From assembly GCF_029909975.1 (NCBI RefSeq), contig NZ_CP094516.1, forward strand, positions 2,108,001 to 2,172,000: DNA of 64,000 nucleotides, in the 5' to 3' direction. The position numbers were made by a program, and so were the translations under genes. Under the pieces are notes generated by a model. The model did no database searches. It worked only from the letters and a program-made list of their open reading frames with translations, and was not told the DNA's origin. Positions 1 through 8,779 of the stretch are shown here, in pieces (the first letter of the stretch is position 1; every line of letters begins with the position of its first letter). The DNA is from Bradyrhizobium sp. ISRA430 (GTDB lineage Bacteria; Pseudomonadota; Alphaproteobacteria; Rhizobiales; Xanthobacteraceae).

Positions 1-391
1 CGACGAACGACACCGCAAGAGGGTAAAGAAAGATAGACCGCAGCACGTTCTCGCCGCGAATACGCTGATCGAGCAGGATCGCAAGCACGAGGCCGGTCAC
101 CACACTCAGCAGCACGAAAGCACTGCCAAACAGCAGCAGATTGTTGAAGGCGATGTGCCAGTTCCGCGTCGCCATGACCGCCGTGTAGTTGCGCAAGCCC
201 ACCCAGCCCGAAACCGGGACAAGAGTGGATGGCGTGAACGAAATCCAGATCGTCCACAGCGCAAACGAGACGAGATGCCCGGCGGACAGCAGCAGCGGCA
301 CCCAGATCATCAGATACTCGGGCAGCCGGCGCACCACCCCAGAAATCGCCGGATGGCCCGGGCGCGCTGCCGCGGAGAGAGCGTCGGTCAA
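1..391 (-). CDS. Sugar ABC transporter permease, N-terminal part (MalF type, partial)
   Basis: Inner-membrane subunit of a carbohydrate ABC importer, cut by the left window edge, so only about 130 N-terminal residues are visible. The start is a TTG at 391-389 whose last bases overlap the stop of the binding-protein gene (TTGA, translational coupling). The visible part has a short cytoplasmic lead, a hydrophobic segment around residues 26-50, the segment GLRNYTAVM typical of MalF-type permeases, and a second hydrophobic stretch followed by LAILLDQRIRGENVLRS, also typical of this family. The EAA loop would lie outside the window. It follows the binding protein in the same operon, so it should serve the same sugar. 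The family is clear; the substrate is not known. Confidence 0.85.
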   Translation of the reverse strand, partial: MTDALSAAARPGHPAISGVVRRLPEYLMIWVPLLLSAGHLVSFALWTIWISFTPSTLVPVSGWVGLRNYTAVMATRNWHIAFNNLLLFGSAFVLLSVVTGLVLAILLDQRIRGENVLRSIFLYPLAVSFV

Positions 392-1674
392 CGCGCCCCC
401 TCGACGGCCTCGGCGAGGCGGGTGACCGCCTGCTCTGGCGTAATCGTCTTGTTCTTCACGTACTCGGTGATCACGTCGATCATCGCTGCGGTCAAGCCGT
501 TTTCCTGCGCCATGTTGTGCGCGAGGCTGAGGACGGCCTGATTGTTGGCGACAGCGTCCTTGAGCGCGCTTGCGGTTCGCCGTTGACCGTCCGACCAGCC
601 GGCACCGGAAAGGTCGACATCGGTGCGCACGGGGATCGATCCCGTGATCTGCGAATACATTGTCTGGATCGCCGGATCCATGACAAGCTGTGCCATCAGC
701 GTCTGGCCGGCCTGCAGATCGGGCTCGTTGCGCTGCCAGAATATGAAAGCATCGGCATTTAGCAGGAAAACCGGCTTGGTATTGTCGCTGGGGCCCGGCG
801 CGATGATGAAGTCGTCAAATTTGAAGCCGGCGTTGCGCAACACGCCCTGCGCCCACCCGCCCTGGATCATTATGCCCATATCCCCGTCGACGAAGCGCTT
901 CAGGTTGGTGGAATAGTGTTGGGCGCCGATGTTCGGGTTCATCCAGTCGGCAATCTTGCGCACCTGTGCGAAGGCAGCCCTTATCTCGGGGCCCTTCAAG
1001 GCTTTATCGTCGAGGTTCATGATGGCTGCGCGGTATGAAGCGGGACTGATGCCGGCGAAAGCGGCCTCGAATTTCTGCCCATCGTCGGGGCGGGTGCCAC
1101 CGTTGGCGATCGGATATGTTATTCCGCCCGCTTTCATCTTTTCGGCAAGGTCGTTGAAGTCGGCCCATGTGGCGGGGATCTTGTCGGCTTTGGCTTTATC
1201 CATCGCGCGTTTGGAGAGAAACAGCATGTTCGTGCTGTAGATCTGCAACGGCAATGAGATCCACTTGCCTCCCGGCTTATGTAATCGTGCAAGGTCTGGA
1301 GCGACAACCTTTTCATAGCCGGCGGCAGCGACAAGGGCGTCGAGATCGACGGTCGGGGCAATCTTCGACCAGGCCGCAATCTCGGGGCCTTTGAGCTGCG
1401 AACAGGCCGGCGGATCGCCGGCCATGATCTCAGCGCGTAGCTTGTTCATCATCTCGGTGGTGAACCCGGGGACGGGCGAGTGCTGCCAAATCCCGCCCTT
1501 CTCCTCGAATTTCTTACCGAGCGCAGTGATGGCCGCCCCATCGCTGCCTGCAGACCATTGCGAGATCACGGTCAGGCGCGGCTTGACCGCGCTTTGCGCA
1601 CGGGCAAAGGCCGGCAGTGCCAGCGTGGCAGCAGATCCAGCGAGCATATGACGCCTTGTTGTTGTGATCGGCAT
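388..1674 (-). CDS. Sugar ABC transporter substrate-binding protein (family 1, glucose/mannose type)
   Basis: Periplasmic solute-binding protein of 428 aa for a CUT1-type sugar importer. The N-terminus TTRRHMLAGSAATLALPA-FARAQ carries a twin-arginine pair and a hydrophobic core ending in an Ala-x-Ala-like site, so Tat export is plausible. The segment WSAGSDGAAITALGKKFEEKGG and the downstream Trp-rich ligand region resemble the GtsA glucose/mannose-binding subgroup of family 1. A good ribosome site (GGGAGGAA) lies 7 nt before the ATG. It sits 58 nt after the ROK regulator gene and overlaps the permease gene by 4 nt, giving the order ROK, binding protein, permease. The ligand is inferred only from family resemblance. 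Confidence 0.88.
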   Translation of the reverse strand: MPITTTRRHMLAGSAATLALPAFARAQSAVKPRLTVISQWSAGSDGAAITALGKKFEEKGGIWQHSPVPGFTTEMMNKLRAEIMAGDPPACSQLKGPEIAAWSKIAPTVDLDALVAAAGYEKVVAPDLARLHKPGGKWISLPLQIYSTNMLFLSKRAMDKAKADKIPATWADFNDLAEKMKAGGITYPIANGGTRPDDGQKFEAAFAGISPASYRAAIMNLDDKALKGPEIRAAFAQVRKIADWMNPNIGAQHYSTNLKRFVDGDMGIMIQGGWAQGVLRNAGFKFDDFIIAPGPSDNTKPVFLLNADAFIFWQRNEPDLQAGQTLMAQLVMDPAIQTMYSQITGSIPVRTDVDLSGAGWSDGQRRTASALKDAVANNQAVLSLAHNMAQENGLTAAMIDVITEYVKNKTITPEQAVTRLAEAVEGAR

Positions 1675-1732
1675 GGCAGGTTCCTCCCGGGTGTGAACTC
1701 TGTGGCGCGAAGCCGTGCGGCCTTACGGCATC

Positions 1733-2905
1733 TCAGGCGGCCTCCGTCGAAGCGGCAGGCATGCCGCCGCGGCAAGCAAGGCAGAAGGCGGCGAACGCCA
1801 GTGCAGCCCTTGGATCATTACCGTTCGACGGCGGCACGAAAGCAAGCGACACCTGCGCGAGCTTGCGCCCGCCGAGCAGGCAGGCGTCGATGCCGTCGAT
1901 CAGGGCCTTTCGATCGTCCTCCGCAAGAAGCGACGGCCAGCCGGAGATCGCCACGCCGCGGCAGGGTTTGACGTTCAGCGTGTTGCCGATCGCGAGGCCA
2001 AGCCGGTACAGGCGGTGCCGCAGCTCTTGCCGCACGCGGGGCGACATCGGGATCACGGTCACCCAATCGCTGCCGAGCTGGAGCAGCTCCGGCTCCGACG
2101 TGCCGAGAAGCCCGGCCAAGGCGGGAAGCGAAGTATAGGCTTCGACGCAGCCATGATGACCGCAGCGGCAACGCGGCCCGCCCTCGCCGAACACCATGTG
2201 GCCGAGCTCGACGGGCTGCAAGGCATCGGCGTCGATCGCGTCGTCCATCCAGGCGCCGGCAACGCCCTGGCCGACGAACACGAACAAATGCGCGCCGCTG
2301 AACGGATAGTTTTCCGTGCGGCAGCGATGAAACGTGGCGTGCGCTACGACCGAGTTGGTGAACGCGACCGGCACGTCCGCGAACATCTCGCCAAGCTGGC
2401 CGCGAATGCGCCCGACGTCGCAGGGAATGATGGGATTGCCCGATACGCTCAACCGGCCAAGGCCGGGGACGGAGACGCCGATCTGCGACAGCCGGACCCG
2501 GCACCGCCGCGTCCAGTCACCCAGCAATGTCAGCGCATCGAGAAACACGCGGTCTACAGATTCAACGGTCGGCGCTTTCGGCAGCGGCAGCCGCTCGGTG
2601 TAGTGCAGTTCGCCCGACATTCCGCCGACACCCACACTCAACCGTTGACCCGCGAGCTCGATGGCGGCCAACGCAACCGAACCATCGAAGGATACGAGGC
2701 CTGTCGGCCCGCCCACGTAAGGCGCAGGCCGCCGGATCTCTTCGATCAGACCCTCCGCCTTCAGGTCAAACAGGATGCGCGACAGGCTCGCCTCGGATAG
2801 GCGCACTGCCTTGGCCAGAGGTGGCCGAAACATGCCGCCCGATTGAAGCAGATGCCCCAAGATGGCCGCACGCGTCTGCCGCCGACTTCTCGGCTGCTCA
2901 GACAT
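1733..2905 (-). CDS. ROK-family transcriptional regulator
   Basis: DNA-binding repressor of 390 aa that probably senses the sugar imported by the downstream ABC system. Residues 10-60 form a winged helix-turn-helix (RAAILGHLLQSGG then SEASLSRILFDLKAEGLI). Residues 75-370 form a ROK sugar-kinase-like domain with the zinc motif CRCGHHGC at 246-253 and Gly-His at 235-236. The position of the catalytic Asp in active ROK kinases (usual NDAN) reads TNSV here, around 183-186, so a regulator rather than a kinase is indicated. It is the first gene of the operon with the binding protein and permease. A perfect inverted repeat lies 16 nt upstream of its ATG, which fits autoregulation. Confidence 0.88.
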   Translation of the reverse strand: MSEQPRSRRQTRAAILGHLLQSGGMFRPPLAKAVRLSEASLSRILFDLKAEGLIEEIRRPAPYVGGPTGLVSFDGSVALAAIELAGQRLSVGVGGMSGELHYTERLPLPKAPTVESVDRVFLDALTLLGDWTRRCRVRLSQIGVSVPGLGRLSVSGNPIIPCDVGRIRGQLGEMFADVPVAFTNSVVAHATFHRCRTENYPFSGAHLFVFVGQGVAGAWMDDAIDADALQPVELGHMVFGEGGPRCRCGHHGCVEAYTSLPALAGLLGTSEPELLQLGSDWVTVIPMSPRVRQELRHRLYRLGLAIGNTLNVKPCRGVAISGWPSLLAEDDRKALIDGIDACLLGGRKLAQVSLAFVPPSNGNDPRAALAFAAFCLACRGGMPAASTEAA

Positions 2906-2920
2906 TTCCGTCCCTGTCCT

Positions 2921-2943
2921 AATTCTTACTTAGTGTAAGAATT
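2921..2943. promoter_or_regulatory. Candidate ROK operator (9-bp inverted repeat)
   Basis: AATTCTTAC, five bases (TTAGT), then GTAAGAATT: a perfect 9-bp inverted repeat. It is centred about 27 nt upstream of the ROK start codon, where it would overlap the promoter. Its AT-rich composition contrasts with the GC-rich surroundings. Assignment to the ROK protein is inference from position and from the known habit of ROK regulators of binding palindromes at their own operons. Confidence 0.65.
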
Positions 2944-3232
2944 TGCGCGCGGACCATTTCTCCTGTCAAGGCGTTTGCCTGTCCAGCGCGAGACCTTGCT
3001 GTTGTGCGTAGCAGCAAGACCGGATTTGTTCAGAGCTGCCGGCCCCTTGCATAGAACTCTTCAAGATAACTCCAAACGATCTCATCCAGGACCTCAGCAC
3101 GGGGTCCGTGGCGATGAGGGTCTTGGCCAAATTACGCCTGGGGTTATCGACGAGCGCAAAAGCGCTCGCGCGGGGGGTCCTTGCTTTCGCCAGGACGACG
3201 TTGGGGAGGTATGGCGCACGCTCTCTCCACAT

Positions 3233-3312
3233 CGTCATTGCGAGCGCAGCGAAGCAATCCAGACTATCGTCGCGGCGGGATTCTGGATTGCTTCGCTGCG
3301 CTCGCAATGACG
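3233..3312. repeat. REP-like palindromic element, 31-bp perfect inverted repeat
   Basis: Left arm 3233-3263 begins CGTCATTGCGAGCGCAGCG. The right arm 3282-3312 is its exact reverse complement, ending CTCGCAATGACG. The arms are separated by 18 bases. As RNA or single-stranded DNA this would form a very stable hairpin. Sequences ending in GCTTCGCTGCGCTCGCAATG are familiar as dispersed intergenic repeats in Bradyrhizobium and relatives. No transposase is nearby, so it is more like a non-autonomous REP/MITE-type unit. Confidence 0.8.
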
Positions 3313-3444
3313 GATTAAGGTGCGGTGTAACGACTAGTCCAACTCACGATCAAATCGCATCCAACCGCAGACACACCTTCGCCATCCCGCGGCGGATTTC
3401 GCCCGAGCTTTGCTTCATCTCGTCACCCCCTTCTAGCCAAGAGG

Positions 3445-3557
3445 GCGCAGGGAAGGCCGGGTGCCGGCTGGCACCCATAGGTCCGCTGTGCGCATGTAGC
3501 GCAAAGGAGATGCACAGCGGCAAACAGGTGAAGCCCAACACACGGCCTTCCCTGCGC
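3445..3557. repeat. Structured intergenic repeat: three-way-junction palindrome
   Basis: A 15-bp outer stem pairs 3445-3459 (GCGCAGGGAAGGCCG) perfectly with 3543-3557. It encloses two internal hairpins: 3460-3475 (GGTGCC, four-base loop, GGCACC), which abuts the outer stem directly, and 3483-3520 (CCGCTGTGC with GCACAGCGG around a 20-base loop). Flanking bases to about 3600 look like part of the same dispersed element, which I recall from other bradyrhizobial intergenic regions. No function is known to me, and the strand on which it would act as RNA cannot be decided from sequence. Confidence 0.7.
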
Positions 3558-4632
3558 AGTGGTTTGACGGCTTATGCCGTGCTCTCCCGGGAGCCGATTT
3601 CCCTCTGGCCTCCCTCGCTCCCTGCAAATTGACGGTGCCGTCCGCCCGGTTGGGCTCGCGTGCACCTTCGCTAGAGCTTGACCGTAGCAACGACGGTCAG
3701 GACCACACGGTTTTGCCGTACGCGCGTTCGCTGATCGCCACAGGGTTCGAGGGCGCCGTGCACGTAGCCATCGAAATGTTGGCGAGACGAACCCTACAGC
3801 GCCGCTCATCCGCACGCAGCCACAGGCTCACAGGGACGACCCGCCCTACCCGCGCCTCTCGTGCCGACGCTGCCGCGTCCACCGCAACCCGGCCCGCGCA
3901 TCGCGACGACGTACGATCGCCCCTCTTGGTGGACCGGGATAGGCGAGACATACGACAAATCCGAATTTCTGTAAAGTCGAATATTTGCGACTGGGAGGCC
4001 CTGAGGTGGCCCCGACGGACAGGTAAGGAATATTGGCATAATCGCTATGCGCGGCGAACGATGCGAGCCGGATCGAATTGCTTCGATCACGCTACAGGCG
4101 CATCAGCACTGAAAAGCAGTTTCGACAACAGCGAGGGCACAGCCAATGACGACCAATAACAACATGGCTCCTAGGACTCACCGGCAGTATGCGCCGGGTA
4201 CCACCCGAGAGAGTTCCGACAATGCGGTGGTGGTAGCGAGAGAAGCATCACGGGCTACGGAGCAACGGTATTCATTCCTAGCTGGGCCAATCTCTTACCA
4301 CTTGCAGCATTTGGAATGCCCGCTCTGATCCACGATCAGCGCGCAAATATTTTCTTTTTAGATCAATAGCTTATGGGATTTATCATTCAGCGCAAGAGAA
4401 TCAATGGAATCCTGGTCGGCGCGGCAGATTGGATGAAGTCATAAAGTTGCCGTGCGCCACCTCTCCGGTAATGAGGTATCATACAACCAACCAGGCGTCT
4501 CCGACGTGGCAAAAATGCGACAATCCCGCCCCATTTGCGCAACTTTTACGCGTTCGGCCTAGATTATCGCGTCAGTCCCTGCAAAGCTTACCTGCATTTC
4601 CAGGGGCCCCGCGTCCGTAGAAGGCGGCGGCG

Positions 4633-4640
4633 GGTGGAGG
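4633..4640 (+). promoter_or_regulatory. Ribosome-binding site deciding a TTG start (TolC-like gene)
   Basis: GGTGGAGG, five bases before TTG at 4646. The following codons encode a signal peptide directly, so this start is preferred over the upstream in-frame ATG at 4535, which would add about 37 Arg-rich residues before the signal sequence. A GTG at 4634 is a second possibility. Confidence 0.6.
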
Positions 4641-4645
4641 TTAAA

Positions 4646-6319
4646 TTGTTTGGGCGCATTCTCATTTCCGGTGCATTGTTTCTCGTCCCATGCGGCAGCG
4701 CGTTGGCGGAGCAGTTCTCGATCAACGATGCCTTGAAGCAGGCGGTACACACCAATCCGGGGGTCGGCGAAGCGACTGCCAATCGTCGGGCGACCGAGAG
4801 TGAGCTTCGACAGACCCAGAGCACACTGCTTCCGCAAGTCCGCGTCGAAGCCCGGTGGGGGCCCGAGAAATTCGACCAGAGCGCTGCCGTGGCAAGCGGT
4901 ACCGCCCTACCCATTCCGGTGGCCGGAAATGGTGCGTGGCGAAACGGATCGCAGGAATCCGTCGTCGTCCGGCAGATCCTGTTCGACGGCTTCGCATCGA
5001 TCCAGGACATCTGGCGACAGACGGCCCGCGTGAACGCGGCGGCTTTCCGCGTGCGTGAGCGGACAGAATTGATCGCGCTGGACGCGGCGGAAGCCTATGT
5101 CGACGTCACGCGCTATCTGCGACTGGTCACGCTCGGCGAGCAGAACGTCGCCACCCACGAGAAGATCTTCTCCAACGTCAACGCCCGCTTTGCCGGTGGA
5201 CGCGCCGGCGAAGGTGATCTCGAACAGGCGCGCGAACGCGTTGATGCTGCGCGAGCGACGCTCATCGAATTCCGCCGGAGCCTGGAGGAAGCCCGCGCCA
5301 AGTACCGCAAGGTCGTGGGACTTGAACCCATCAACGTTCGCTTCCCGGCGCCGTTGGGCGGCATGCCATCGACCCGCGACGAGGCCCTTGCAACCACGGT
5401 CCGCTTCAACCCCACCATTCAGGCCGCACAGGCCGACGCCGACGCCGCAAAGCACGCGTTTCGTGTGACGGACGGCGCTTTCGTTCCGACCTTCTCGCTC
5501 GAGGGCCGGGCGACGCATAACGACAACACCTATCCTTACCTCGGTGTCACTCACGACGATTACAGCGGCAAGGTTGTCATGTCCTGGGATATCTTCCGGG
5601 GCGGTCAGGATGTCTGGCGGCGGTCCGAGATGGCCGAACGCTATGTCGAGACGACCGCGCGACATGCACGACTGCAGCGTGATGCCATCGAGTCCATCGA
5701 CAAGGCCTGGGCCGCACGCACGGTCACCGCAACACGGATCACGGCGCTGCTGCGGCAACTCGAGGCTGATCGGAAGACCATTGCGGCGTTCCAGAAGGAA
5801 TATGAGCTCGGCCAGCGCTCGCTGATCGATCTCTTGAATGCCCAGAACCAGTATTTCAACACGCTGGTTTCGTTGACCTCGGCGCGCGGCGTCGTGGTGT
5901 TCGCCGACTACCAACTCCTGGCGGCCATGGGTACACTGCTCGAGTACCTGAAGGCTCCGCCGCCGGTTGATGCGGCACCGGTGGATCTCGGGATTTTCGG
6001 CACCCCGGACTACAAGGCACCCACGCTGCGCGTGAAGCTGCCCCAGACCGGCTCCGAGCCGCTGAGAGTCCCGGTGCCTGCACCCCAACCGGCTCCGCAG
6101 CGCCTGGGCTATGCGAGCGAAACGCCGGAGGCCGATCTGTTCAGGGATAGATGGCAGCGTTGGGCCTATCAGCCGACCATGACGGGAGCATCCGAGTGGC
6201 TCACGCAGCAGCGAAGCACCAGTAATCCGCCCGTATTGACCCCCTCCCCCGTCACCGCCTATGCAGCGGACAAGAAGCCGCATTGGTTGGCGACGGCATT
6301 CGAGCCGGTTCAGAGATAG
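4646..6319 (+). CDS. TolC-family outer membrane channel of a type I secretion system
   Basis: Outer-membrane/periplasmic tunnel of 557 aa for type I export. The first residues (FGRILISGALFLVPCGSALAEQ) form a Sec signal peptide cleaved after ALA. Two outer-membrane-efflux repeats follow. The first includes FSINDALKQAVHTNPGVGEA and LDAAEAYVDVTRYLRLV; the second includes RFNPTIQAAQADADAAKHAF and YELGQRSLIDLLNAQNQYF, the latter typical of TolC family members. Long heptad-rich helices lie between them. The C-terminal 110 or so residues are Pro-rich and not part of the barrel, an extension longer than in E. coli TolC. It lies 191 nt upstream of the exporter ATPase gene on the same strand, completing a tripartite secretion machine (LapE-like role) for the nearby RTX proteins. 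Confidence 0.9.
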   Translation: MFGRILISGALFLVPCGSALAEQFSINDALKQAVHTNPGVGEATANRRATESELRQTQSTLLPQVRVEARWGPEKFDQSAAVASGTALPIPVAGNGAWRNGSQESVVVRQILFDGFASIQDIWRQTARVNAAAFRVRERTELIALDAAEAYVDVTRYLRLVTLGEQNVATHEKIFSNVNARFAGGRAGEGDLEQARERVDAARATLIEFRRSLEEARAKYRKVVGLEPINVRFPAPLGGMPSTRDEALATTVRFNPTIQAAQADADAAKHAFRVTDGAFVPTFSLEGRATHNDNTYPYLGVTHDDYSGKVVMSWDIFRGGQDVWRRSEMAERYVETTARHARLQRDAIESIDKAWAARTVTATRITALLRQLEADRKTIAAFQKEYELGQRSLIDLLNAQNQYFNTLVSLTSARGVVVFADYQLLAAMGTLLEYLKAPPPVDAAPVDLGIFGTPDYKAPTLRVKLPQTGSEPLRVPVPAPQPAPQRLGYASETPEADLFRDRWQRWAYQPTMTGASEWLTQQRSTSNPPVLTPSPVTAYAADKKPHWLATAFEPVQR

Positions 6320-6356
6320 CCCCGCCCCCAAGCGAATGGGGTCGGGCCGCGAATGC

Positions 6357-6416
6357 GCTTGGCACGTTGACCAAGCGGCGTAAGGCGCGCCTGGGATTAA
6401 CCTTTAGGCGCGCTTT
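6357..6416 (+). terminator. Two weak stem-loops between the TolC-like and exporter genes
   Basis: GCTTGG pairs with CCAAGC at 6357-6376. GCGCGCCT (6385-6392) pairs with AGGCGCGC (6406-6413) and is followed by TTT. Stems are short and the T-tract is poor, so these may only attenuate transcription between TolC and the ATPase/adaptor genes. Confidence 0.3.
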
Positions 6417-6510
6417 CGCCGATTAACCAAATGATTCCTCTGCGTTTTCCGCTATGGTGGAATGACGGTTCGCTGCTCGCTCCGCATCATTTCATTTTGG
6501 GCATTGGCAA

Positions 6511-8775
6511 TTGTTGTTTCAATCATCCGAGTCAAGGCGCGCGCCTGTCCGCCCCGTTGCTGAGGTGACGGCAGCGGCTGAACCCAAGCAAGCAGAAGGT
6601 CACCTCGAAAGGGACGACCCACTCGCATCATCGCTGATGTACCTGGCCGCCTATCACGGCCGCGCCGTCACCCGCGAGGCATTGCTGGGCGGCCTCCCGA
6701 TCCTCGATGGACGGTTGTCGGTCCCGCTCTACGACCGCGCAGCCCGGCGTGCAGGGCTCGAGACCGAAGCCGTCAAGCGGGACATTGTCGACATCCCCGC
6801 CCTGGTGCTGCCAGCCGTCCTGATCATGAAGAACGGAACGACGCTGATCCTCCTGGACTTCGACAAGTCCGGAAGCGCCGTCAAAGTCCTCAATCCGTCC
6901 GTGAAGCCCCACAGCCCGGAGCTTCACGCGATCCAGACCATCTCGGCCGGCTATACCGGATACGCGTTCTTCGTCAGGGCCGCGGTCGAGAGCAATGCGC
7001 GCGCCGTCGCCGCCGGCGATCTGCCGCGAAGTCACTGGTTCTGGTCGACGGCCAAGGTGCATTGGCGCAGCTACGGCCACATTGCGCTCGCCGCCCTCCT
7101 CGTCAACATGCTCGCGCTCGCCACGCCGCTGTTCACGATGAGCGTTTACGACCGCGTCGTTCCCAATGGCGCCGTGCCTTCACTGATCGCGCTGTCGGTC
7201 GGGATGGGCCTCGCCATCCTGTTCGACTTCGTGCTGCGAACCGTGCGAAGCAAGATGATCGACGTGACCGGCAAGACCATGGACGTGGTGCTGGCTGCGA
7301 ACATTTTCGAGCACATCATGTCGGTCAAGATGGCGCAGCGGCCGACGTCGGTCGGCATCGTCGCCAACCAGCTCCGCGACTTCGATTCGGTCCGCGAGTT
7401 CTTCACCTCGGGCAGCGTGGTTTCGGCGACCGATCTGCTCTTCGCCCTGATCTTCATCGGTGTGCTCTTCACGATCGCGGGTCCGCTTGCCTGGATACCG
7501 CTCGCGATGTTGCCGATCATGATCATCATCGGCCTTTTGGTGCAGCGTCCGCTGGATCGCGCCATGAAGCGATTGCAGGCGGAATCGGCGGCGCGGCATG
7601 GGGTGCTCGTCGAATCCCTGTCCGGCATCGAGACCGTGCGGGCGACCGGCGCCGAGTCCCGGATGCAAACGGCCTGGGAGCGCTCCGTCGCCGCCACTGC
7701 GCGCTCCGGCGAGGATGTGCATTTCTGGGCCTCACTTGCCCTGACCAGCACCAACACCGCCCAGCAGGCGACAAGCCTCCTGCTTGTCGTGATCGGCGTG
7801 CTCCTCATTCTGGACGGCAAGCTCTCGATGGGCGCGCTGGTCGCAGCCAACATGCTGGCCGGTCGCGTGCTGGCGCCGATCGCCGGCCTCGCCTCGGTGA
7901 TCACGCGCGGCACCCAGACGTTGTCGGCACTGAAGTCGATCGACCGCATCATGTCGCTGGAGCGGGAGCGCTCGCCACAGCGCGCCTACGTGTCGCGGAA
8001 AATCGACCAGGGGCGCATCAGCTTCGATAACGTCAGCTTCACCTATCCGAATGCACCGGGCAAGGCGCTCGACAAGGTGACGTTCAAGATCGAAAGCGGC
8101 GAGCGCGTCGGCATCATCGGGCGCGTCGGATCGGGGAAGACCACGGTTGGCCGGCTCCTGGTGGGCTTCTACGAACCGCAGGAGGGACGGATCCTCGTCG
8201 ACGGCGTCGACTCGCGACAATACGATCCGGCCGACCTCCGCGCCGGCATCGGCTTTGCGCTGCAGGATACCGATCTCTTTTTCGGCAAGCTGCGCGACAA
8301 CATCGCCCTCGGCAAGCCCGAGGCGACCGACGAAGAAGTGCTTCATGCCGCCCGTCTGTCCGGAGTGGAAGGCTTCATCGCCGGACATCCAATGGGCTAT
8401 GACATGCCGATCGCCGAGGGCGGCCGCAGCCTCTCGGGCGGCCAGAAGCAGGCGATCGGACTTGCGCGAGTGCTGATCAGGAATCCGCGCATTCTGTTCA
8501 TGGACGAGCCGACCGCGCATTTCGACGTGCGCAGCGAAGCCGAATTTCTCGAGCGGCTGAAGGCGATCCATGGCGATCGCATGACCCTGATCATCTCGAC
8601 GCACCGCCTCTCGCTGCTCAATGCGGTCGACCGGCTGCTGCTGTTCGACAGCGGCCGCCTCATCGCCGACGGCCCGCGCGACAAGGTGCTCGCCCTGCTC
8701 CAGGGCAAGCCGAACGGGACATCCGCCGAGAACCCGCCTCACCCCAATTTGTCCCGGGCTCAATCACAGGGCTGA
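6511..8775 (+). CDS. Type I secretion ABC exporter ATPase/permease, LapB type
   Basis: Inner-membrane exporter (about 754 aa) that energises secretion of large RTX adhesins. The order is a peptidase-C39-like domain (about 36-160), six transmembrane segments (about 190-440) and a nucleotide-binding domain with Walker A GRVGSGKTT (about 536), signature LSGGQKQ (about 640), Walker B ILFMDEPT and H-loop STHR. In the C39-like domain the motif DPLASSLMYLAAYHG has Ser where active peptidases have the catalytic Cys, so it is a substrate-binding, non-cleaving domain as in LapB and HlyB. The start is a TTG; the next in-frame ATG (about 6637) would delete part of the C39-like domain. The adaptor gene follows after 4 nt. 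Confidence 0.92.
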   Translation: MLFQSSESRRAPVRPVAEVTAAAEPKQAEGHLERDDPLASSLMYLAAYHGRAVTREALLGGLPILDGRLSVPLYDRAARRAGLETEAVKRDIVDIPALVLPAVLIMKNGTTLILLDFDKSGSAVKVLNPSVKPHSPELHAIQTISAGYTGYAFFVRAAVESNARAVAAGDLPRSHWFWSTAKVHWRSYGHIALAALLVNMLALATPLFTMSVYDRVVPNGAVPSLIALSVGMGLAILFDFVLRTVRSKMIDVTGKTMDVVLAANIFEHIMSVKMAQRPTSVGIVANQLRDFDSVREFFTSGSVVSATDLLFALIFIGVLFTIAGPLAWIPLAMLPIMIIIGLLVQRPLDRAMKRLQAESAARHGVLVESLSGIETVRATGAESRMQTAWERSVAATARSGEDVHFWASLALTSTNTAQQATSLLLVVIGVLLILDGKLSMGALVAANMLAGRVLAPIAGLASVITRGTQTLSALKSIDRIMSLERERSPQRAYVSRKIDQGRISFDNVSFTYPNAPGKALDKVTFKIESGERVGIIGRVGSGKTTVGRLLVGFYEPQEGRILVDGVDSRQYDPADLRAGIGFALQDTDLFFGKLRDNIALGKPEATDEEVLHAARLSGVEGFIAGHPMGYDMPIAEGGRSLSGGQKQAIGLARVLIRNPRILFMDEPTAHFDVRSEAEFLERLKAIHGDRMTLIISTHRLSLLNAVDRLLLFDSGRLIADGPRDKVLALLQGKPNGTSAENPPHPNLSRAQSQG

Positions 8776-8779
8776 ACCC

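Larger units (their letters stand above)
2944..4645. other. Gene-poor intergenic region of about 1.7 kb
   Basis: No credible gene was found. The open frames here are short, lack ribosome sites and have no recognisable domains. The region holds two palindromic repeat elements (3233-3312 and 3445-3557), then sequence whose translations resemble spurious repeat-derived frames in bradyrhizobial annotations (about 3560-4030). From about 4100 it becomes relatively AT-rich up to the TolC gene, which probably includes that gene's promoter, although no convincing -35/-10 pair stood out. Confidence 0.6.

Noticed and set aside
3418..4159. Several overlapping open frames, some rich in Arg and Ser
   Set aside because: They overlap repeat elements, lack ribosome sites and domains, and look like shadows of repeated DNA.
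4146..4328. 60-codon frame before the TolC-like gene
   Set aside because: No ribosome site, no recognisable fold and AT-rich surroundings; more likely non-coding.
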